Part shown: in pieces, positions 34,222 through 46,401 of the stretch | How positions within the stretch are numbered: position 1 is the stretch's first letter | How the letters are laid out: every line of letters begins with the position of its first letter | NCBI RefSeq assembly: GCF_029784135.1 | Contig: NC_073745.1 | Span: forward strand, 49,115,619-49,179,618 | Length of the DNA: 64,000 nucleotides | Direction of reading: 5' to 3' | DNA from: Toxorhynchites rutilus septentrionalis | Lineage: Eukaryota; Arthropoda; Insecta; Diptera; Culicidae | Program-made: the position numbers and the translations under genes | Notes under the pieces: generated by a model | Databases searched by the model: none | The model's input: the letters and a program-made list of their open reading frames with translations, nothing else | What the model was told of the DNA's origin: nothing

Positions 34222-35639
34222 CCAAATTTGAGGGATTAGAGTACAGAAAAGTTTTTTACAGGCCGAACTGAAAGGAGCATTTAGCGAAAATCGTGGTTTC
34301 GATAATAATTCGTTACCGATAGGTGCCATGGATATGGATTTCCTTATGAAGAATATGAAATGCATGACATGATGTAGTGAATATATCCGAAGAAATCACT
34401 TTGGTGAAACTGCATTATAAAATTATTTGTGTACGAATGCCGCAATCGATAGTCGACTCTAATTTGCGCTGGGTAATTTCCTCGGAGGACTCGATTCCTC
34501 CTTTGAGCATTAATAATCTCTTTCTGGCAAAACGATGTGGTATGAATCACATTATTTGAATGATAGAATGAAGAAGTTTTCTGCCAATTTCCTTCAACCT
34601 CCAAACGTATCTTTCTCCCGTTTGTCGTTTTCGCGTTCGCTAATCCTTTCTCACAACACCCATTTCTAGTTTGAGAAATTGTTGAGTAAACATTGTTTGC
34701 CAGTGCGCGTAGAGCGGGAATTCCTAAAGATTCATTGCACCTCTAATAAATTGCCGAAAGACGTGGTCTTACGTTGATCGCACTTGATTGAAAAAATCCA
34801 AAATGAAATGTGTTTGATCGCAGCATTATATGAGTAGAAAGCAAATAATCGCTCGAAAATGACTTGATTTTCGCGATGTGAAACATTTTCCGTTTTTCAT
34901 GTTATGCATGCAATATTGGATACGAAAATTTCCACTGATGGGGAAAAAATATTCAGAAGCTTTCCTGTTAATTGCGATTGATTGAAAAATAACAAAACCA
35001 AATGTATTTGGTTGCAGTGTTATATGGATAGAAAACATTAAAATAAACTATTTCGCATGAATGTATTTTTCAATTCCCAGGGGAACTGGCAGATTATTTT
35101 TCAGCAACGATGATAGCAACGAGAATTCCGCGCGTGTATGTGTGTGTGTGTGTGTGGCGGCTGCTCCGATGTTTCAAGCGGAACCGTGGCATCACTCTCC
35201 TCCTGATGGATTCCCTTTTGGCCTTAGGTGCACAAACAGGCTCTTGGTGACACCGTTCATCAGCGCATTCATGATAAACGAAATTAGCTTCACAACAACA
35301 GCGACAACATGCTCCAATCGCTGTTCAATCATAACTGAGTGGGTTTACGTGCGCCGCTCGCTTATATACCGATTTTTTATTTCAATAGCCTGTTTTGAAA
35401 GCAATTTTAAGACTATTGAAACAAGTTTTTGGATGAAAAAGTAACAAGTATATGACGCGTAGACATTTTATCTTTCAAATGAAGTGTTTATCATACCATT
35501 TCGTTCAGTTGTTTAAGAGCTATTAACGCTCAAAATCTCGGTCTCCAGCGTAACGCTTTCGTTCTCGAAACTTTGGTTTTACACCCCGGTATAGAAATGA
35601 AAGACGTAGTCCTACGTCAAAAATGTATTTTGACAAAAT

Positions 35640-36080
35640 AACTGTAAATCAAGACGTGTCATGCAATTTTGAGACATTTGGCATAATTTTTTTTTTTGAA
35701 AACCTTGATTTCCAGTGATTTTTCGGTTTTGAAAAAACTCAAATTTTACCGTCTGCGACACTAGTAAAAAAATCCGAATGAGCTAATATTCTGCATAGAG
35801 TATATTATCGTGCAAATCAACATTTCGCAGCAAGTTCCGAATGAAAAATCGAGATAAATATCTCGATTTTTTATGCAATTTTAAGACATTTGGCATAATA
35901 TTTTTGTACGATTGTATAACCCTGATTTCCTGATTTCCCCCTTGAATAATTTTTCGATTATCAAAAAACTTAAACTTTGGCCGCTTTGCACCACTCTCCC
36001 TCAAATCCGATCGAGCTGAAATTTTATATAGCATTTTATATAGCAGAAACATTTTGTATAGGGTAACTTTTTGAAAATTG
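35640..36080 (+). repeat. Direct-repeat dimer with AT-rich palindrome
   Basis: ATGCAATTTTGAGACATTTG (35659) and ATGCAATTTTAAGACATTTG (35873) start two units about 215 bp apart, both continuing GGCATAAT.TTTTT and CCTTGATTTCC/CCCTGATTTCC. Between them AAAATCGAGATAAATATCTC (35848-35867) continues into a perfect palindrome with GATTTT. Confidence 0.6.
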
Positions 36081-36187
36081 AAAAATGAAAAAAATACACA
36101 AACACCTAAATTTTGCTGCTATTCAATAAATATAGACACGAATATTTTTATCTGGTGGTAATGAATAATCTCCAGGATCCCTCCTAT

Positions 36188-36420
36188 TAACACTTTGATC
36201 GCCCGTCACCCAGGCTCCTGGAAGGCCCCGTCACCCAGATGTGGGGGACATTTTTCTCGTTCAATTTGAATAGGATTTTTAAACGGAATTTGATAGAATT
36301 GTAAATATAGGTTATGTCGAATAATCGAAAAATCAAAAACATATCAAAAAACATTTTCATACTATACTTTTAAACGGTTTTATTTAGCAATTAGCATTAG
36401 CTACTGTAAGTATGTTTGTA
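36188..36420. mobile_element. TTAA-type (piggyBac-like) element end, copy 3
   Basis: TTAACACTTTGATCGCCCGT then CACCCAGATGTGGGGGACAT and TCGTTCAATTTGAATAGGAT closely match the 38692 MITE. After about 230 bp it is interrupted by the repeat at 36460. Confidence 0.6.
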
Positions 36421-36459
36421 TGTTTATCTACAGGGTTGTCCCACATCAATAGAAATTTA

Positions 36460-36770
36460 ACCTCCTTCCTGTTGACCGATTGATTTGAAATTTGGAGCAC
36501 GCCTTTATCTCTGCTGTCATTATAAAACTGCGTATTCTATGATCTTGAAAATCCAAGATCGCGGCCGCTACAAAATGGCGGACTACATATTATATCAAAA
36601 CCCCATCAATATGGGTATCAAATGAAAGGGTATAAAAAATGTAAATACAAAATGACGGCCATCACAAAATGGGAATTTTTTTACAATTCATCAATATGGG
36701 TATCAAACGAAATGGCTTGACTAGTAGAACATACTTATTTGTGAAAAATCACATTTTAAATGTACTGTTG
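36460..36770 (+). repeat. Dispersed repeat related to 20620-20760
   Basis: Shares TTTGAAATTTGGAGCACGCC, CTGCTGTCATTATAAAACTG and ATGATCTTGAAAATCCAAG with 20680-20760, and AAAATGGCGG / CCCCATCAATATG with the inverted segment near 21490-21540. Confidence 0.6.
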
Positions 36771-36794
36771 AAAAATCAATATCTTTATGTCGTT

Positions 36795-36968
36795 TATAGC
36801 TAGTTCTTCTAACATATCGTCCAGGTCTTCACTTGCATATAGTTCCTCAATATCCTAATTGGAACTCGATGAGATAATACTCGAAACTTTTCTTCTAACG
36901 CTTCGGACTATTTCGTCGTTACTACTTTCCTCGCTTTCAGATTTACTATTACGCCGTCCGGTGAACAT
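36795..36968 (-). pseudogene. Acidic N-terminal-like frame, possibly of a piggyBac-type transposase
   Basis: Minus strand: starts MFTGRRNSKSESEESSNDE and continues, after one stop, DIEELYASEDLDDMLEELAI. A basic start followed by a Ser/Glu/Asp-rich region is usual for piggyBac transposase N-termini, and a piggyBac-type end lies 600 bp away in the right orientation. No catalytic motif is present. Could be unrelated. Confidence 0.3.
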
Positions 36969-36989
36969 TTTAAGGACGACAAAAAACAC

Positions 36990-38691
36990 ATGTGTGTCTA
37001 AAAAAACATACATAATAAACATATTGTTTTTTGGAATAAACAGGGGCTTCTCCGCGTTGCGAAATTATTATTCTCATTCTCATAAAAAAAATTGCAACTT
37101 GCTTCTTCTTTTAGCTTTTTAACTACCAAGCGCAAAGAACGATGGAAAAAAATTACGTGAAAAATCGGAGTTGCCAAATGTGATATAGCTTATGACGATT
37201 ATTTTCCCACAAATGTGACATATGTTCTCAGCATGATACATTCACAGAATCTTCGTAATCGATTGAACAGAATATTCCATATTCTCCTTTAAAATTGAAG
37301 TTATTCATCGCCATCGAATATAGTATATAAAGCAGGAACGTTCGGTTGAATTTTATTTTTTATTATCATTTCCAACACTGTATAATTGACTGAAAACTTA
37401 TTTTTATAAGTTTTCTAATTAGCAGTCGGTTGATTTCGTTTGGATTCAACAGAAAAGTAGCCCTGAATCGAACCCGAATTCATTATTATCGTTGCCTGCT
37501 TATTTTTCTAGCGTACCGACAGTTGAATTTGGGCCCCGCAAGAAACTAATCGCTCTGGGCGACGAAGTTGTTAATTGCACTTAATTGAAAAATTACAAAG
37601 CAAAACGTATATGGTCGCAGTTTTATATTATAAATGGAGAGTCGTTAGAGAGTCGTTAGGAAGAGGAAGAGGAAGAGGAAGAGGAGCACGTTGTTGGAGA
37701 AGAAAGGATTGTGAAAGGAGCTTGTGTGAACGTGTGTGATAACTTTTCAACTGTTGACAAATTTATTTGGTTAGTACAAAAACATACTCATAACTAATAT
37801 TATTTAGTGCAATCAACATCTAGAAAAAACGTTAACAATAATGCTAATAAGCCAACAGCCAACAAAGAAACAAAACAAATAATTAACATAAATCCTATTT
37901 TTTACCAATATGGACTGCTTTTTCTGTTGCGCTGTAACTGTCTTTTAATTTTGTTCGATTGTCTCAGTTTAGGGTTGTGCTGTCCAAATTAGTTTATTGA
38001 TATTTCTAAAACGTGACCAATATATGAAAATAGGTAAGCGCACAAAAAGTATTGCAAATAATAACACTTACAAAATAAGCAGGAAATTTCACTTATGCTA
38101 ACTAAAGATACACTAGAATAAAATTAAAAATTCTGTTTCGCTGTAACAGATAATGACATTTTCTTTGGAGGTTACGACAATAAATTAAATATAGTTAATG
38201 AATTTATGATTCGTATCGGATGCTCGCTGCTGTAAATTTAAAGAGCATTTAGACTGAGTGACTGTAGTCTTTAACCCAAAATATTCGTTTCATTAAAGCA
38301 CATTCAGTGTTAGTACGACGAGGCCAAGAGTTCCATATTTTTAACAATCAAAAATCGATTATTCACGTTTCGCTTCAGGTTAGTTTGCAATGATTGTCGG
38401 TTGTTCGTAATTTAACGAATCATTTTTATAACTTGTTATTAAATAAATAACATCCTATTCTGTTCTAGCTATGAAAGACACAGCTATTGAAACTTCATAT
38501 TTTGATTAAAAGGGTAGACGATAACAAATTGGTATACTTAAATTTCGCCTTTTTATTTCGAGTGCTTGTTCGAATAACCTGAACACTCCTTATATAGAAT
38601 GATTCCTCTACTTTGATTTTGACGTTTGCTCTTCAATTCTGGAAATGGCGTCTAAGCAAGAGGAGAAAAGACTACAAATTTGCTCGTTAAC
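36990..38691. other. AT-rich spacer with fragments of other repeats
   Basis: 37569-37636 (TTAATTGCACTTAATTGAAA, then GTATATGGTCGCAGTTTTAT) is a diverged piece of the internal repeat r of the H3 unit, outside any copy. GTATATAAAG at 37328-37337 is a TATA-like box with no recognisable gene behind it. A (GGAAGA)n tract lies at 37659-37685. No gene seen. Confidence 0.45.
37659..37685. repeat. (GGAAGA)n microsatellite
   Basis: Four and a half GGAAGA units. Confidence 0.9.
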
Positions 38692-39063
38692 ACTTTCGTC
38701 GCCCCGTCACCCAGATGTGGGTGACACTTTCCTCGTTCAAATTGAATAGGATTTTTAGAAGGAATTTGATAGAATAGGCACCTAAATGTAACTGTAGGAT
38801 ATGAAGAAAAATAATAAAATCATAACCATAATATTATACTGTTTATATTATACTTTTCATTAAGTTATAGTACGGATGGTTTGTACTGCAGCTTTTTGCA
38901 AAATCCATATAATATGACTTTGGCATGTGTTATTGTTATCAATTCGTCTTCAATTGAAAACAAACATTGGTAGATCATGTAAAATTTATCTAAAAACTAT
39001 GTTTGATCTTCATTTCATAATTTATTCGCAAGTTGGGCCCTGCAAGAAACTCAAAAACGTCGC
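38692..39063. mobile_element. TTAA-target (piggyBac-type) MITE, copy 2, one end lost
   Basis: Starts TTAACACTTTCGTCGCCCCG and is the inverted counterpart of 5922-6318 through GTACGGATGGTTTGTACTGC, GACTTTGGCATGTGTTAT and CAAGTTGGGCCCTGCAAGAA. Similarity stops near CAAAAACGTCGCG (39063), so the second terminal repeat is missing. Confidence 0.75.
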
Positions 39064-41010
39064 GTGTTACCCAAAATATTTTTGGCAGACCAGCTGCATT
39101 TGCGGCTGGAAAAACTATATTTTCATCGCGACCGGGAGCATCTATCAGAATATTTACGGCAAGGAATGTCTAGCTCCACTTGTTTGTAAGCCATTTTGAG
39201 AACTGAGGAACAAACGTCAAAATCAAAATTCAGGAAGCATTCTACACACATCAACAAAAGCTCAGGATATATGTTCAGATCTATTGAATGTACACACAAA
39301 ATTAAGTTGATCAAAAATGTTTAAACATGAGTGAATTTTTACTATGAATATTATCCAGTATATCAAATACTGCAATCTCACTTTGGTGCCACAGTATGTC
39401 GTTAGCAAAACCTCTAGAGTTTCAATCAGTTGCCTACAAATACTAACGAACCACTTCTCATGAAATTTGAAACGAGGGCCGTCGAATTATGTTTTCCAGA
39501 GATTACATACACCTGTTGATATAACCCACGATATTTCTGTGTAAGCCTATGGACTTTTTGATTCCATCGTTCTATGTTTTTCCATTGCAGCTTCGGCCGA
39601 TTAAATGGAACAACAATTTCATATGAAGGGGAGAAGCAAGTGCACAATACAACAGTATCGAATGGCGTAATTTTTCTCAAGTGTCTATTGTCCCGACAGA
39701 GACTTCGGAAACAATAAAAAAGGGAGAAAGTAAATTGTTGATGTATTCATCTCGATCTGACGTAGCTGTGGGTGTATTAAGACTTTAAAAGTGAATAAGT
39801 CTTCCTTGGAATATTAAACGTGAAGTAAAATAGAACTCGCAGGAAAGTTTAATAGTTTAATAGTCATTTAATATTAGTTCAATACCTAGCATAATAAAAA
39901 CTCCCTCTGCAGTACTTACCAGCAGGGCTCGGCCAAGTAATATTCAACTGAGGTTTGCAGCAGACTATGAAGAAATTCGCCTTCGTATTCAATTGGAAAT
40001 GAGTTTGTGCTTCTTCCAGCAGTTTTTCCGTCAACATGACTCAACAGTCATTCGGGCGTTTGGTTGCTATCTCGCTCTACGACTCGACTATCTCAATTCA
40101 TTCTTTTTCGTCAAATGGACTTCATTGCACATTAAAGTGACTACCCCCAAAAAGAATTTTTGTCTCTCTCTTTTTTGGTATCGTACACGAAAATTACTCA
40201 CACATATACAGTGACATAGCATGACCGAGTGACACCCGGGCCGGTTGTTTGAGGTGTCACACCTTAAATCAAACTTTGTTATTAAGTTTGTTTCGGTTTT
40301 AATGTAAAATCAAATTTACCGATTCATTTACAACATTGAGCCTTGCGTCGGTCCATGGGGACTGACACTGAATTCTCCGTTAGATTTGCGCCGGTCCCGT
40401 TGGTCGGACAGCTAGAAAATGATTTTAAGAAAAGTCCTCTATCGTTACATCGGACCTATCTATCGGAATTTTGTAAGCCTTTAGCTCGGCTGGAGCTTAA
40501 GTCGGAGTGTCAAGCATGTCTAACCATCCGTTGAATGCAGACAGACTTTGAAGAGCCTCTTTCAGGAGATACCACAAAAACGCAAACGGTTAGTAACAGC
40601 TTCAAACTAACCTAAAAGTTTGGAAGCGTTCCTTGGAAATCCCACAATTTCCATTCTACACTTGGCAATTGGAGGAACAGAGTGCGAAGCCGAAATTTTT
40701 AGGTGGTTTTTGAAATGCTGTGACTTCGTGAAAAATCAACGCATGGAGATGGAATGTACGTCATTTTAACGCTCAAACTTTCAAGTTTAGGAATATTATA
40801 CGAACGTATTTTTATCTTGGCGTGTGTAGATTTAGTGGACAAATATATCGGGAAGAAATTAACAATCGATTTCTTTCAAAGTTACAGCATTTCAAAAATT
40901 GCCGTAAAGTTTCGGCTTCGAACTCTGTTCCTCTATTTTTTTATCAGGTGTATTATACACAAACTTATGTATGTGAAGCATCGCGAAAATAAACTATTCG
41001 TTATTTAGTT
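39064..41010. other. Unassigned DNA
   Basis: A minus-strand frame at 39680-39426 (84 codons) contains NRPKLQWKNIERWNQKVHRL and LYQQVYVISGKH. The spacing N..QW...W plus VYVISG is loosely reminiscent of DNA/RNA non-specific endonucleases, but the catalytic core is not visible and I do not assign it. Other frames (40343-40534, 40754-41008) are unassigned. Confidence 0.3.
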
Positions 41011-41019
41011 AGTATTTCA

Positions 41020-41640
41020 GTGTGTTTTAATTTTCAAAGTGCTCTATCTATCCAGTGCAAGCTGTATCCAAACGGTCCTTCACAAGACCGAAGTACCAGA
41101 TTTATACAATTCTTGAATTTATCCAAGGATCCGCACATTCCCATCAATGGTCAGATCCGCTAAATGGTCTTTTCGATCAGACTGTCTCATGAACTGCTAG
41201 TAGAAGGAATTCGTGTACTCGATCTATTATTTAGGCTTTCGGCAGGATCTCACGAAACATTGGTCAGCCCTCCGTTGTGCGCATAAATATCCGACGAGTT
41301 GGGTCTATAAACCCAATGAATACTCCTTTATATTTTGCCATCTCAACAAAACCGTGAGCTGCTTCATTCGATCCTGACATCGTTGGAGCGTCGTCGAACG
41401 ATTGCGAAATGCACTTCATGAACTCTCAACCGTTACTCTCCAGGTCGTGAAGAATCGGTACTCAAATCAGCAGTCTTTTTCCATCCAAAACGAAGAAAAA
41501 CTCAAGACATACTCTTTTGCATAGACCATGGTGAAATTTTGGATGCAGCACTACGTCTACATTACCGCTTAGCTTCCTCAAATCCACTTGTCCCATGGTT
41601 CCATGCAATAAACCGCTCCTTCAGAGCCACCATTTGGTAT
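41020..41640 (-). pseudogene. Degenerate protein-like sequence of unknown family
   Basis: Minus strand, with stops: segments GNVDVVLHPKFHHGLCKRV, FMKCISQSFDDAPTMSGSN and EAAHGFVEMAKYKGVFIGF, then IDPTRRIFMRTTEG. The even amino-acid composition suggests former coding. The DDAPTMSGSN block faintly recalls the D.A..MSG motif of hAT-like transposases; this is a guess. Confidence 0.25.
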
Positions 41641-41741
41641 AAAAGATAAGTAAAATCTACGAATTGCTGAACAATTTAAGAAAATAAATTCAAAAACATA
41701 TTTTGAACTCTCACAGTCCTACGTCAAGCTTTTGTTCGTGC

Positions 41742-42790
41742 CATTGCACAATGGTTCAAGAGATTTATTTTAGTGGAAATTAGCATTTGGAGCTCGACAA
41801 TTATTCTCTAGACAAAAACTGTCTTGGACAAAGTTGTTACATATGATAGAGCGCACATTTTCATGTTATCAAAAATAGGGTGACCAAAATTGTCGATGAA
41901 ATAAAAAAATATAACTTTCTTATCTTTATAGATAGAGATAAACATAGTTCGACAATGTTATAGCCCTAGTTATTTTAAACAACTTTGTAGAAAAAAGCTT
42001 TATTCTATCTTTTTATATAATCGATTTAGCGCTTTTTTTTTCTAAGTTGCATTAGGGTGATCATGAAAAAACGGTTTTTTTGCTTTCACTGTTATATTTC
42101 AAATTCTACATCAAAACTGTCTTCGTATGACTTTTAGAGCTTATCAATTCCAACATTTTGCGATGCAAAACGTTTTTTACCCTAAAACTCATGATTTCAA
42201 TTTTAATTTACTCAAACACGAAAAATAACATAGTTTTGAAAATCACACATCATGTAGCGTAAACTATGCTCTTTCAAATTCCGCCAATAAACTTTATTTA
42301 TGTTTGCCCCAGAAAGAATGACAAACAATTGAAGAGAGCGTATTTTTTGGGAAGAAATATGAATAACTTTGAGTGAAATTGAGATATTGACAAGTTCTGC
42401 ATCGAAAAATGTTTGTATGTATAATTTGAGATATAATGTGAGATATAATGTATGTATGTATGTATAATTTGAGATATAAAGGTTAAAGCAAAAAAACAGG
42501 CGCTATGTCGTTTATTTCAAGAGATAGAAAAAAAACTGTTTCTACAAAGATGTCTTAAACAACTAGCGCTACAACAATGTCTAACTATGTTTACCTCTAT
42601 CTATAAAGATGAGAAAGTTATTTTTTTTACTTCATTGACAATTTTGGTCACCCTATTTTTGTTTGCATGAAAATGAGCGCTCTATCGTATGTAACAACTT
42701 TGTCGAATACAGTATTTGTCTAAAAAATAACTGTCGAGCTCTAAATGCAAATTTCCACTTAAATGCACCTCCTGGACCATTGTGCATTGG
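41742..42790. mobile_element. Foldback element with about 290-bp inverted arms (1)
   Basis: Left arm from CATTGCACAATGGTTCAAGA (about 41740) to about 42030; right arm from about 42480 to TCCTGGACCATTGTGCATTG (42788). Matching inner landmarks: AGGGTGACCAAAATTGTC (41878) with GACAATTTTGGTCACCCT (42638), and ATAGAGATAAACATAGTT (41932) with AACTATGTTTACCTCTAT (42583). Loop about 450 bp, with a (TATG)n tract near 42449-42464. No coding capacity. Confidence 0.85.
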
Positions 42791-45285
42791 GTACTGACGC
42801 TCATACTTTTTCACTGTATAATATTATCAATCACTCAAACATCATATTCATTCAAAAACTTGAAGGATTCTTTTTAACTTATCGTCGTGGGTGTCACCCC
42901 TCTGAGGGTGAAACGCCCCCTCCACCCCCACCCCCCTACACTACGCCACTGCACATATAAAATAGCTTGAAGTATTGTGTTCAGAACCACTGACGTTTTT
43001 CTGTATGTTTTTTCAACAAAATTGAACTCTGAGACGAATTGAACTAAAGTTCAGAATTCTTCCCAAACTGTACGCTATTTTGCACGCTATTTACTTATAT
43101 ACTAACACGAGGACCCCTTTATAGCATACCTGATAACTATCTGAGATCGTTGAGTTTGAGTTGAGGTACGGTGGGTAGAGAATAAACCGTCCATTAATGG
43201 TGTAACTACTTTTTTTGCATCAGCAATCAAGTTTTCGTTTCACTTAATATGGACGTAAAACTAAGATTGTGTACGCTGGTAGAGATTCTTGTCAGTTAGA
43301 AGTAGAAATGTGGATTGAAATCAGTTGAATGAAGAGGCAGATTTATATTCATTAGTCACGGCAATTAGAATAATCGTTAACTAGAATAGTTCATCAGTCA
43401 TCTTCACTCTCAACGCTCGTCAATTAATTTTCTAGTCAATTCAAATTATGTTGACTACTGAGAGGAGAATCGATTTTCATTTTTCATCTTCGAAAATTTC
43501 GCACCCTGCTTACCAGTGTGTAAAAGATCATAGAAACGGTATCATAGGTATGGAATGATTGGTTGTGAAAGACAGATGAATTTCATATATTTAATTAATT
43601 GAACTAATTCTTCATTCCAAAATGAAGTACTCTAGGAGAGATATTCTCCATTTTGGCGCAAGGGATTGTACCTCATTTAAAAAAAACTGCTTCCAAATGA
43701 CCAAGGATCCATTACGGAAAATTGCCTCGATGTTGAAGAGGGTCAGGTCGGTCCGATTACTGAATTGAGATGGAAATGCTCGATAGCAAACAAACCTATT
43801 CACTCGTTGTCGATAAACCACCACGCCAACCAAAACAATGCAACGATAAACTTGTGATATTCGACCTCTCCTGACTCCAAGACCTTTGAAATTTGCCCCG
43901 ATGGATAGCAAAGTTGTCTTCCACGCCAAGTCGACCCTCATCGAACGCTCTCTATCCGAATGCGAGTCATTATTCACGAAATGATATTCAGTCCTACCCT
44001 CGGTCAACGATTCGTTGGTTTTCCACGCTGCCACAATGGGACTTTGCGCGGAGCCCAGAAGAAGACGGGGTGGTGGCTTTTTTGGATCTATCGGTCTTCC
44101 AAATTGCCATGCCCCGAATCGATTTGTTTTCCGGAATGAATCGTCTCTTGCTTTGTTGGAATTCCAAACTGATTGCATATTCCAAAGCGGGACTGATTGG
44201 CGGGACAAACTTTCGGACGAAAGAGGGATGGGTTCGCCTGACTGAACTCATCACGCAGTGAGTTGGCAACTTTTTTGATTTTTCCACACTTTTGTATCGT
44301 TGACAGCGATGGGGAAAGCGGGAGCTTGATGGCAATTGGTTCTGATAGACCACTCTTCCGTTGTGACACAAAAGCAGCGTATCGTTTACACGCTGATGAG
44401 TAATGACGTTAGGAAACAATTAAGCACAACCCATTTGCTAAAAGTACATACAACGTATACAAAACGGTAGCAATAATTCAATTTAAGCTTTCCAAACAAC
44501 GAACCTCGATCACCGAAAAACAACGAGAATACGTTAAGTTTACTCTAGTTGACTCGGAATTCGCTTTCCCGTGAAGGAGACTACCCTGCCATAAGTTTCA
44601 TTTTGAAACTCAAGCTTCCGACCATCGTTATGCAATTCCGTCCGCTGCTGATGTAAGAATAATAAAAACGAATCGTGCTGTTGGTCACAGGCGGGACCTA
44701 CTGCCGTCAAGTAGATACGTTGTGCCACGGTATTACCATTTCGAATAATGGTTCCACCATGTTATCTTCGTCAGCCTCGGGGGGAAAAGCTCCGAATTTA
44801 TGGGGAAATGCTTTTAATTGCTGCAATTGTGTAGCTGCGAATCTGGAGAAAATTGCAGCATGTAGTAATCCGAAAAATGCTATCGTTCCATTACTGGAAC
44901 AAGTCGAACGAAAACATTCCTTTATCCTCCTCCCTCGTTGATTCAACCGATAGTGAGTGCGATGCTTGCGGGAAAGTTGTCTCTCGGGGAAAATTCGGTT
45001 TTACCTTTCTATTACTGCTGCAGATTGTTTCGCTTGAGAAACACATATAATTTCATGACGATGCGAGAAACTGCCATCCGAAGGAACGTGACGATAGAGG
45101 AGAGTGGTTGTAATGATGATATGTGCTAAATTGCCGGTCTGGCTGATAACGAGCAGTTTCGAGCATTGCAGAGAGGGCTACGTACTTAAATTTTTGGTTT
45201 GGTACAATGAGGATAGAAGAAGTGTTTCTTAAATTATCTGGCAATAAGCTCCTTCTGTTTACTATAATATGGCAAGGGCATTCCT
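42791..45285. other. Unassigned DNA, possibly unique host sequence at 43580-45250
   Basis: 43580-45250 is less AT-rich and open on several overlapping frames: 44208-43612 (minus, 198 codons), 44419-43994 (minus) and 43893-44261 (plus). None shows a domain, signal peptide or repeat. GATGTAAG at 44650 would fit a splice donor but there is no supporting frame. It could include host exon or regulatory sequence; I cannot decide. Confidence 0.35.
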
Positions 45286-45289
45286 TCTG

Positions 45290-45790
45290 AAGGAGTGATA
45301 GAGGATGGCGAAAAATGGACAGTTTTCAACAGAGCGAGCCTTTGCAGATAAAAGCCGAAATTGGAAGGAGAAGAATATTCATTCCATTTAAAACAATATT
45401 TAATTTCTGAAATAATATATGTGAACTTAAAGAAACTATGTATTTGATTGTATGCTTTACATTATGATGTGGCCTATCGATCAATTCACTTCTGAGCTAT
45501 TGCTGGGCGAACGATGTTTTCTTAAATTTTATTTTTGTATTTTTTCTTTGGGCTCAAAATCTGCAGACGCATTCTTTATGTCCTAAAAGGATAATTCGCA
45601 TCATCGATTTGTCATTTTGACTCTAGCCTCACTTTTGAGAAGAGCCTGAACAAAAATTGCTTGAAAATTTTCAAAAATATATTACACAAAAACGGTTGGT
45701 TCAGCTGATTTGGTGTCTTCTGCAATAATTTAGGTTATTATAGGGGCTATATGGAGAAAGTATGCACTGTTGAAAAAAAAAATTAATTTA
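45290..45790. repeat. Composite repeat related to 54800-55780
   Basis: 45300-45510 (GATGGCGAAAAATGGACAGT, ACAGAGCGAGC, TGTGAACTTAA.GAAACTAT) matches 55518-55760 directly. 45540-45780 (CTTCTCAAAAG.., AAGACACCAAAT inverted, CTCCATATA inverted) matches 54840-55020 in inverse orientation. Confidence 0.65.
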
Positions 45791-46401
45791 CATTTTATTT
45801 CGAAAATAACATTCTTTTTATATGCCGTTGTTTGGGGTGAGAGTGTCAAAGAAGGAAGTTTTCGAGTTGTTTTTTGATTAATTATCTTAAATTAGAGATC
45901 GCATTATGTAGATTATGTATCTCTCGAATAATGAATTTACCAGTGTTTTCTGAACTGAGTTGAATAGTATTCATTTTTCACTGAATTGTGACTAATGGAA
46001 GTCAACGGGTCAAAGCAATGAATATTGCTTTCTTTTAAGAATTATGTTTAGAAAGCAATTTTCCAATAAATTCAGAATAATTTGTAAGTAAGCTTCCAGT
46101 CTACTCCTTCATCAATAAGCAGTAGATAAGCTTGAAGTGTAGCATAATAAAGGGCTATACCACAATAGTTCAAAATAATGGACGCATTGGTTCACACCCA
46201 ACAGGTAGTAAAAAAAAGTAAGCGTCTTATAATAATTGTTTTTTTTTCATTCATACATTTATTCAATCTTCCTGATGTGGAAATAACAATATTTGGTTAT
46301 GCACTTAGTTCTAACATAATAAAGTATTACGTTTGTTATCAATCCTTACAGTTTAAAATTTCACATGTGTGCTGGAGCACAACACTAACGTTTGACCACG
46401 T

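Larger units (their letters stand above)
30382..35622 (+). mobile_element. 5.24 kb histone-H3-carrying repeat unit, copy C
   Basis: Same ends as A and B; offset from A is 21,093 before and 21,092 after the C-run in the small MITE (31034-31191). Scattered substitutions (for example CTATAGTATAACC for CTATGGTATAACC at the left hairpin), plus a cluster of several within 34790-34915. Internal landmarks: hairpin 30865-30904; TA MITE 32279-32507; palindrome 32983-34412. Confidence 0.85.

Noticed and set aside
39426..39680. DNA/RNA non-specific endonuclease-like frame
   Set aside because: Only a loose spacing match (QW...W, VYVISG). The catalytic motif is absent, so no assignment was made.
43612..44208. 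198-codon minus-strand frame
   Set aside because: Overlapping long frames on the other strand and frame, no recognisable domain, and no support for exon boundaries. Left as unassigned DNA.
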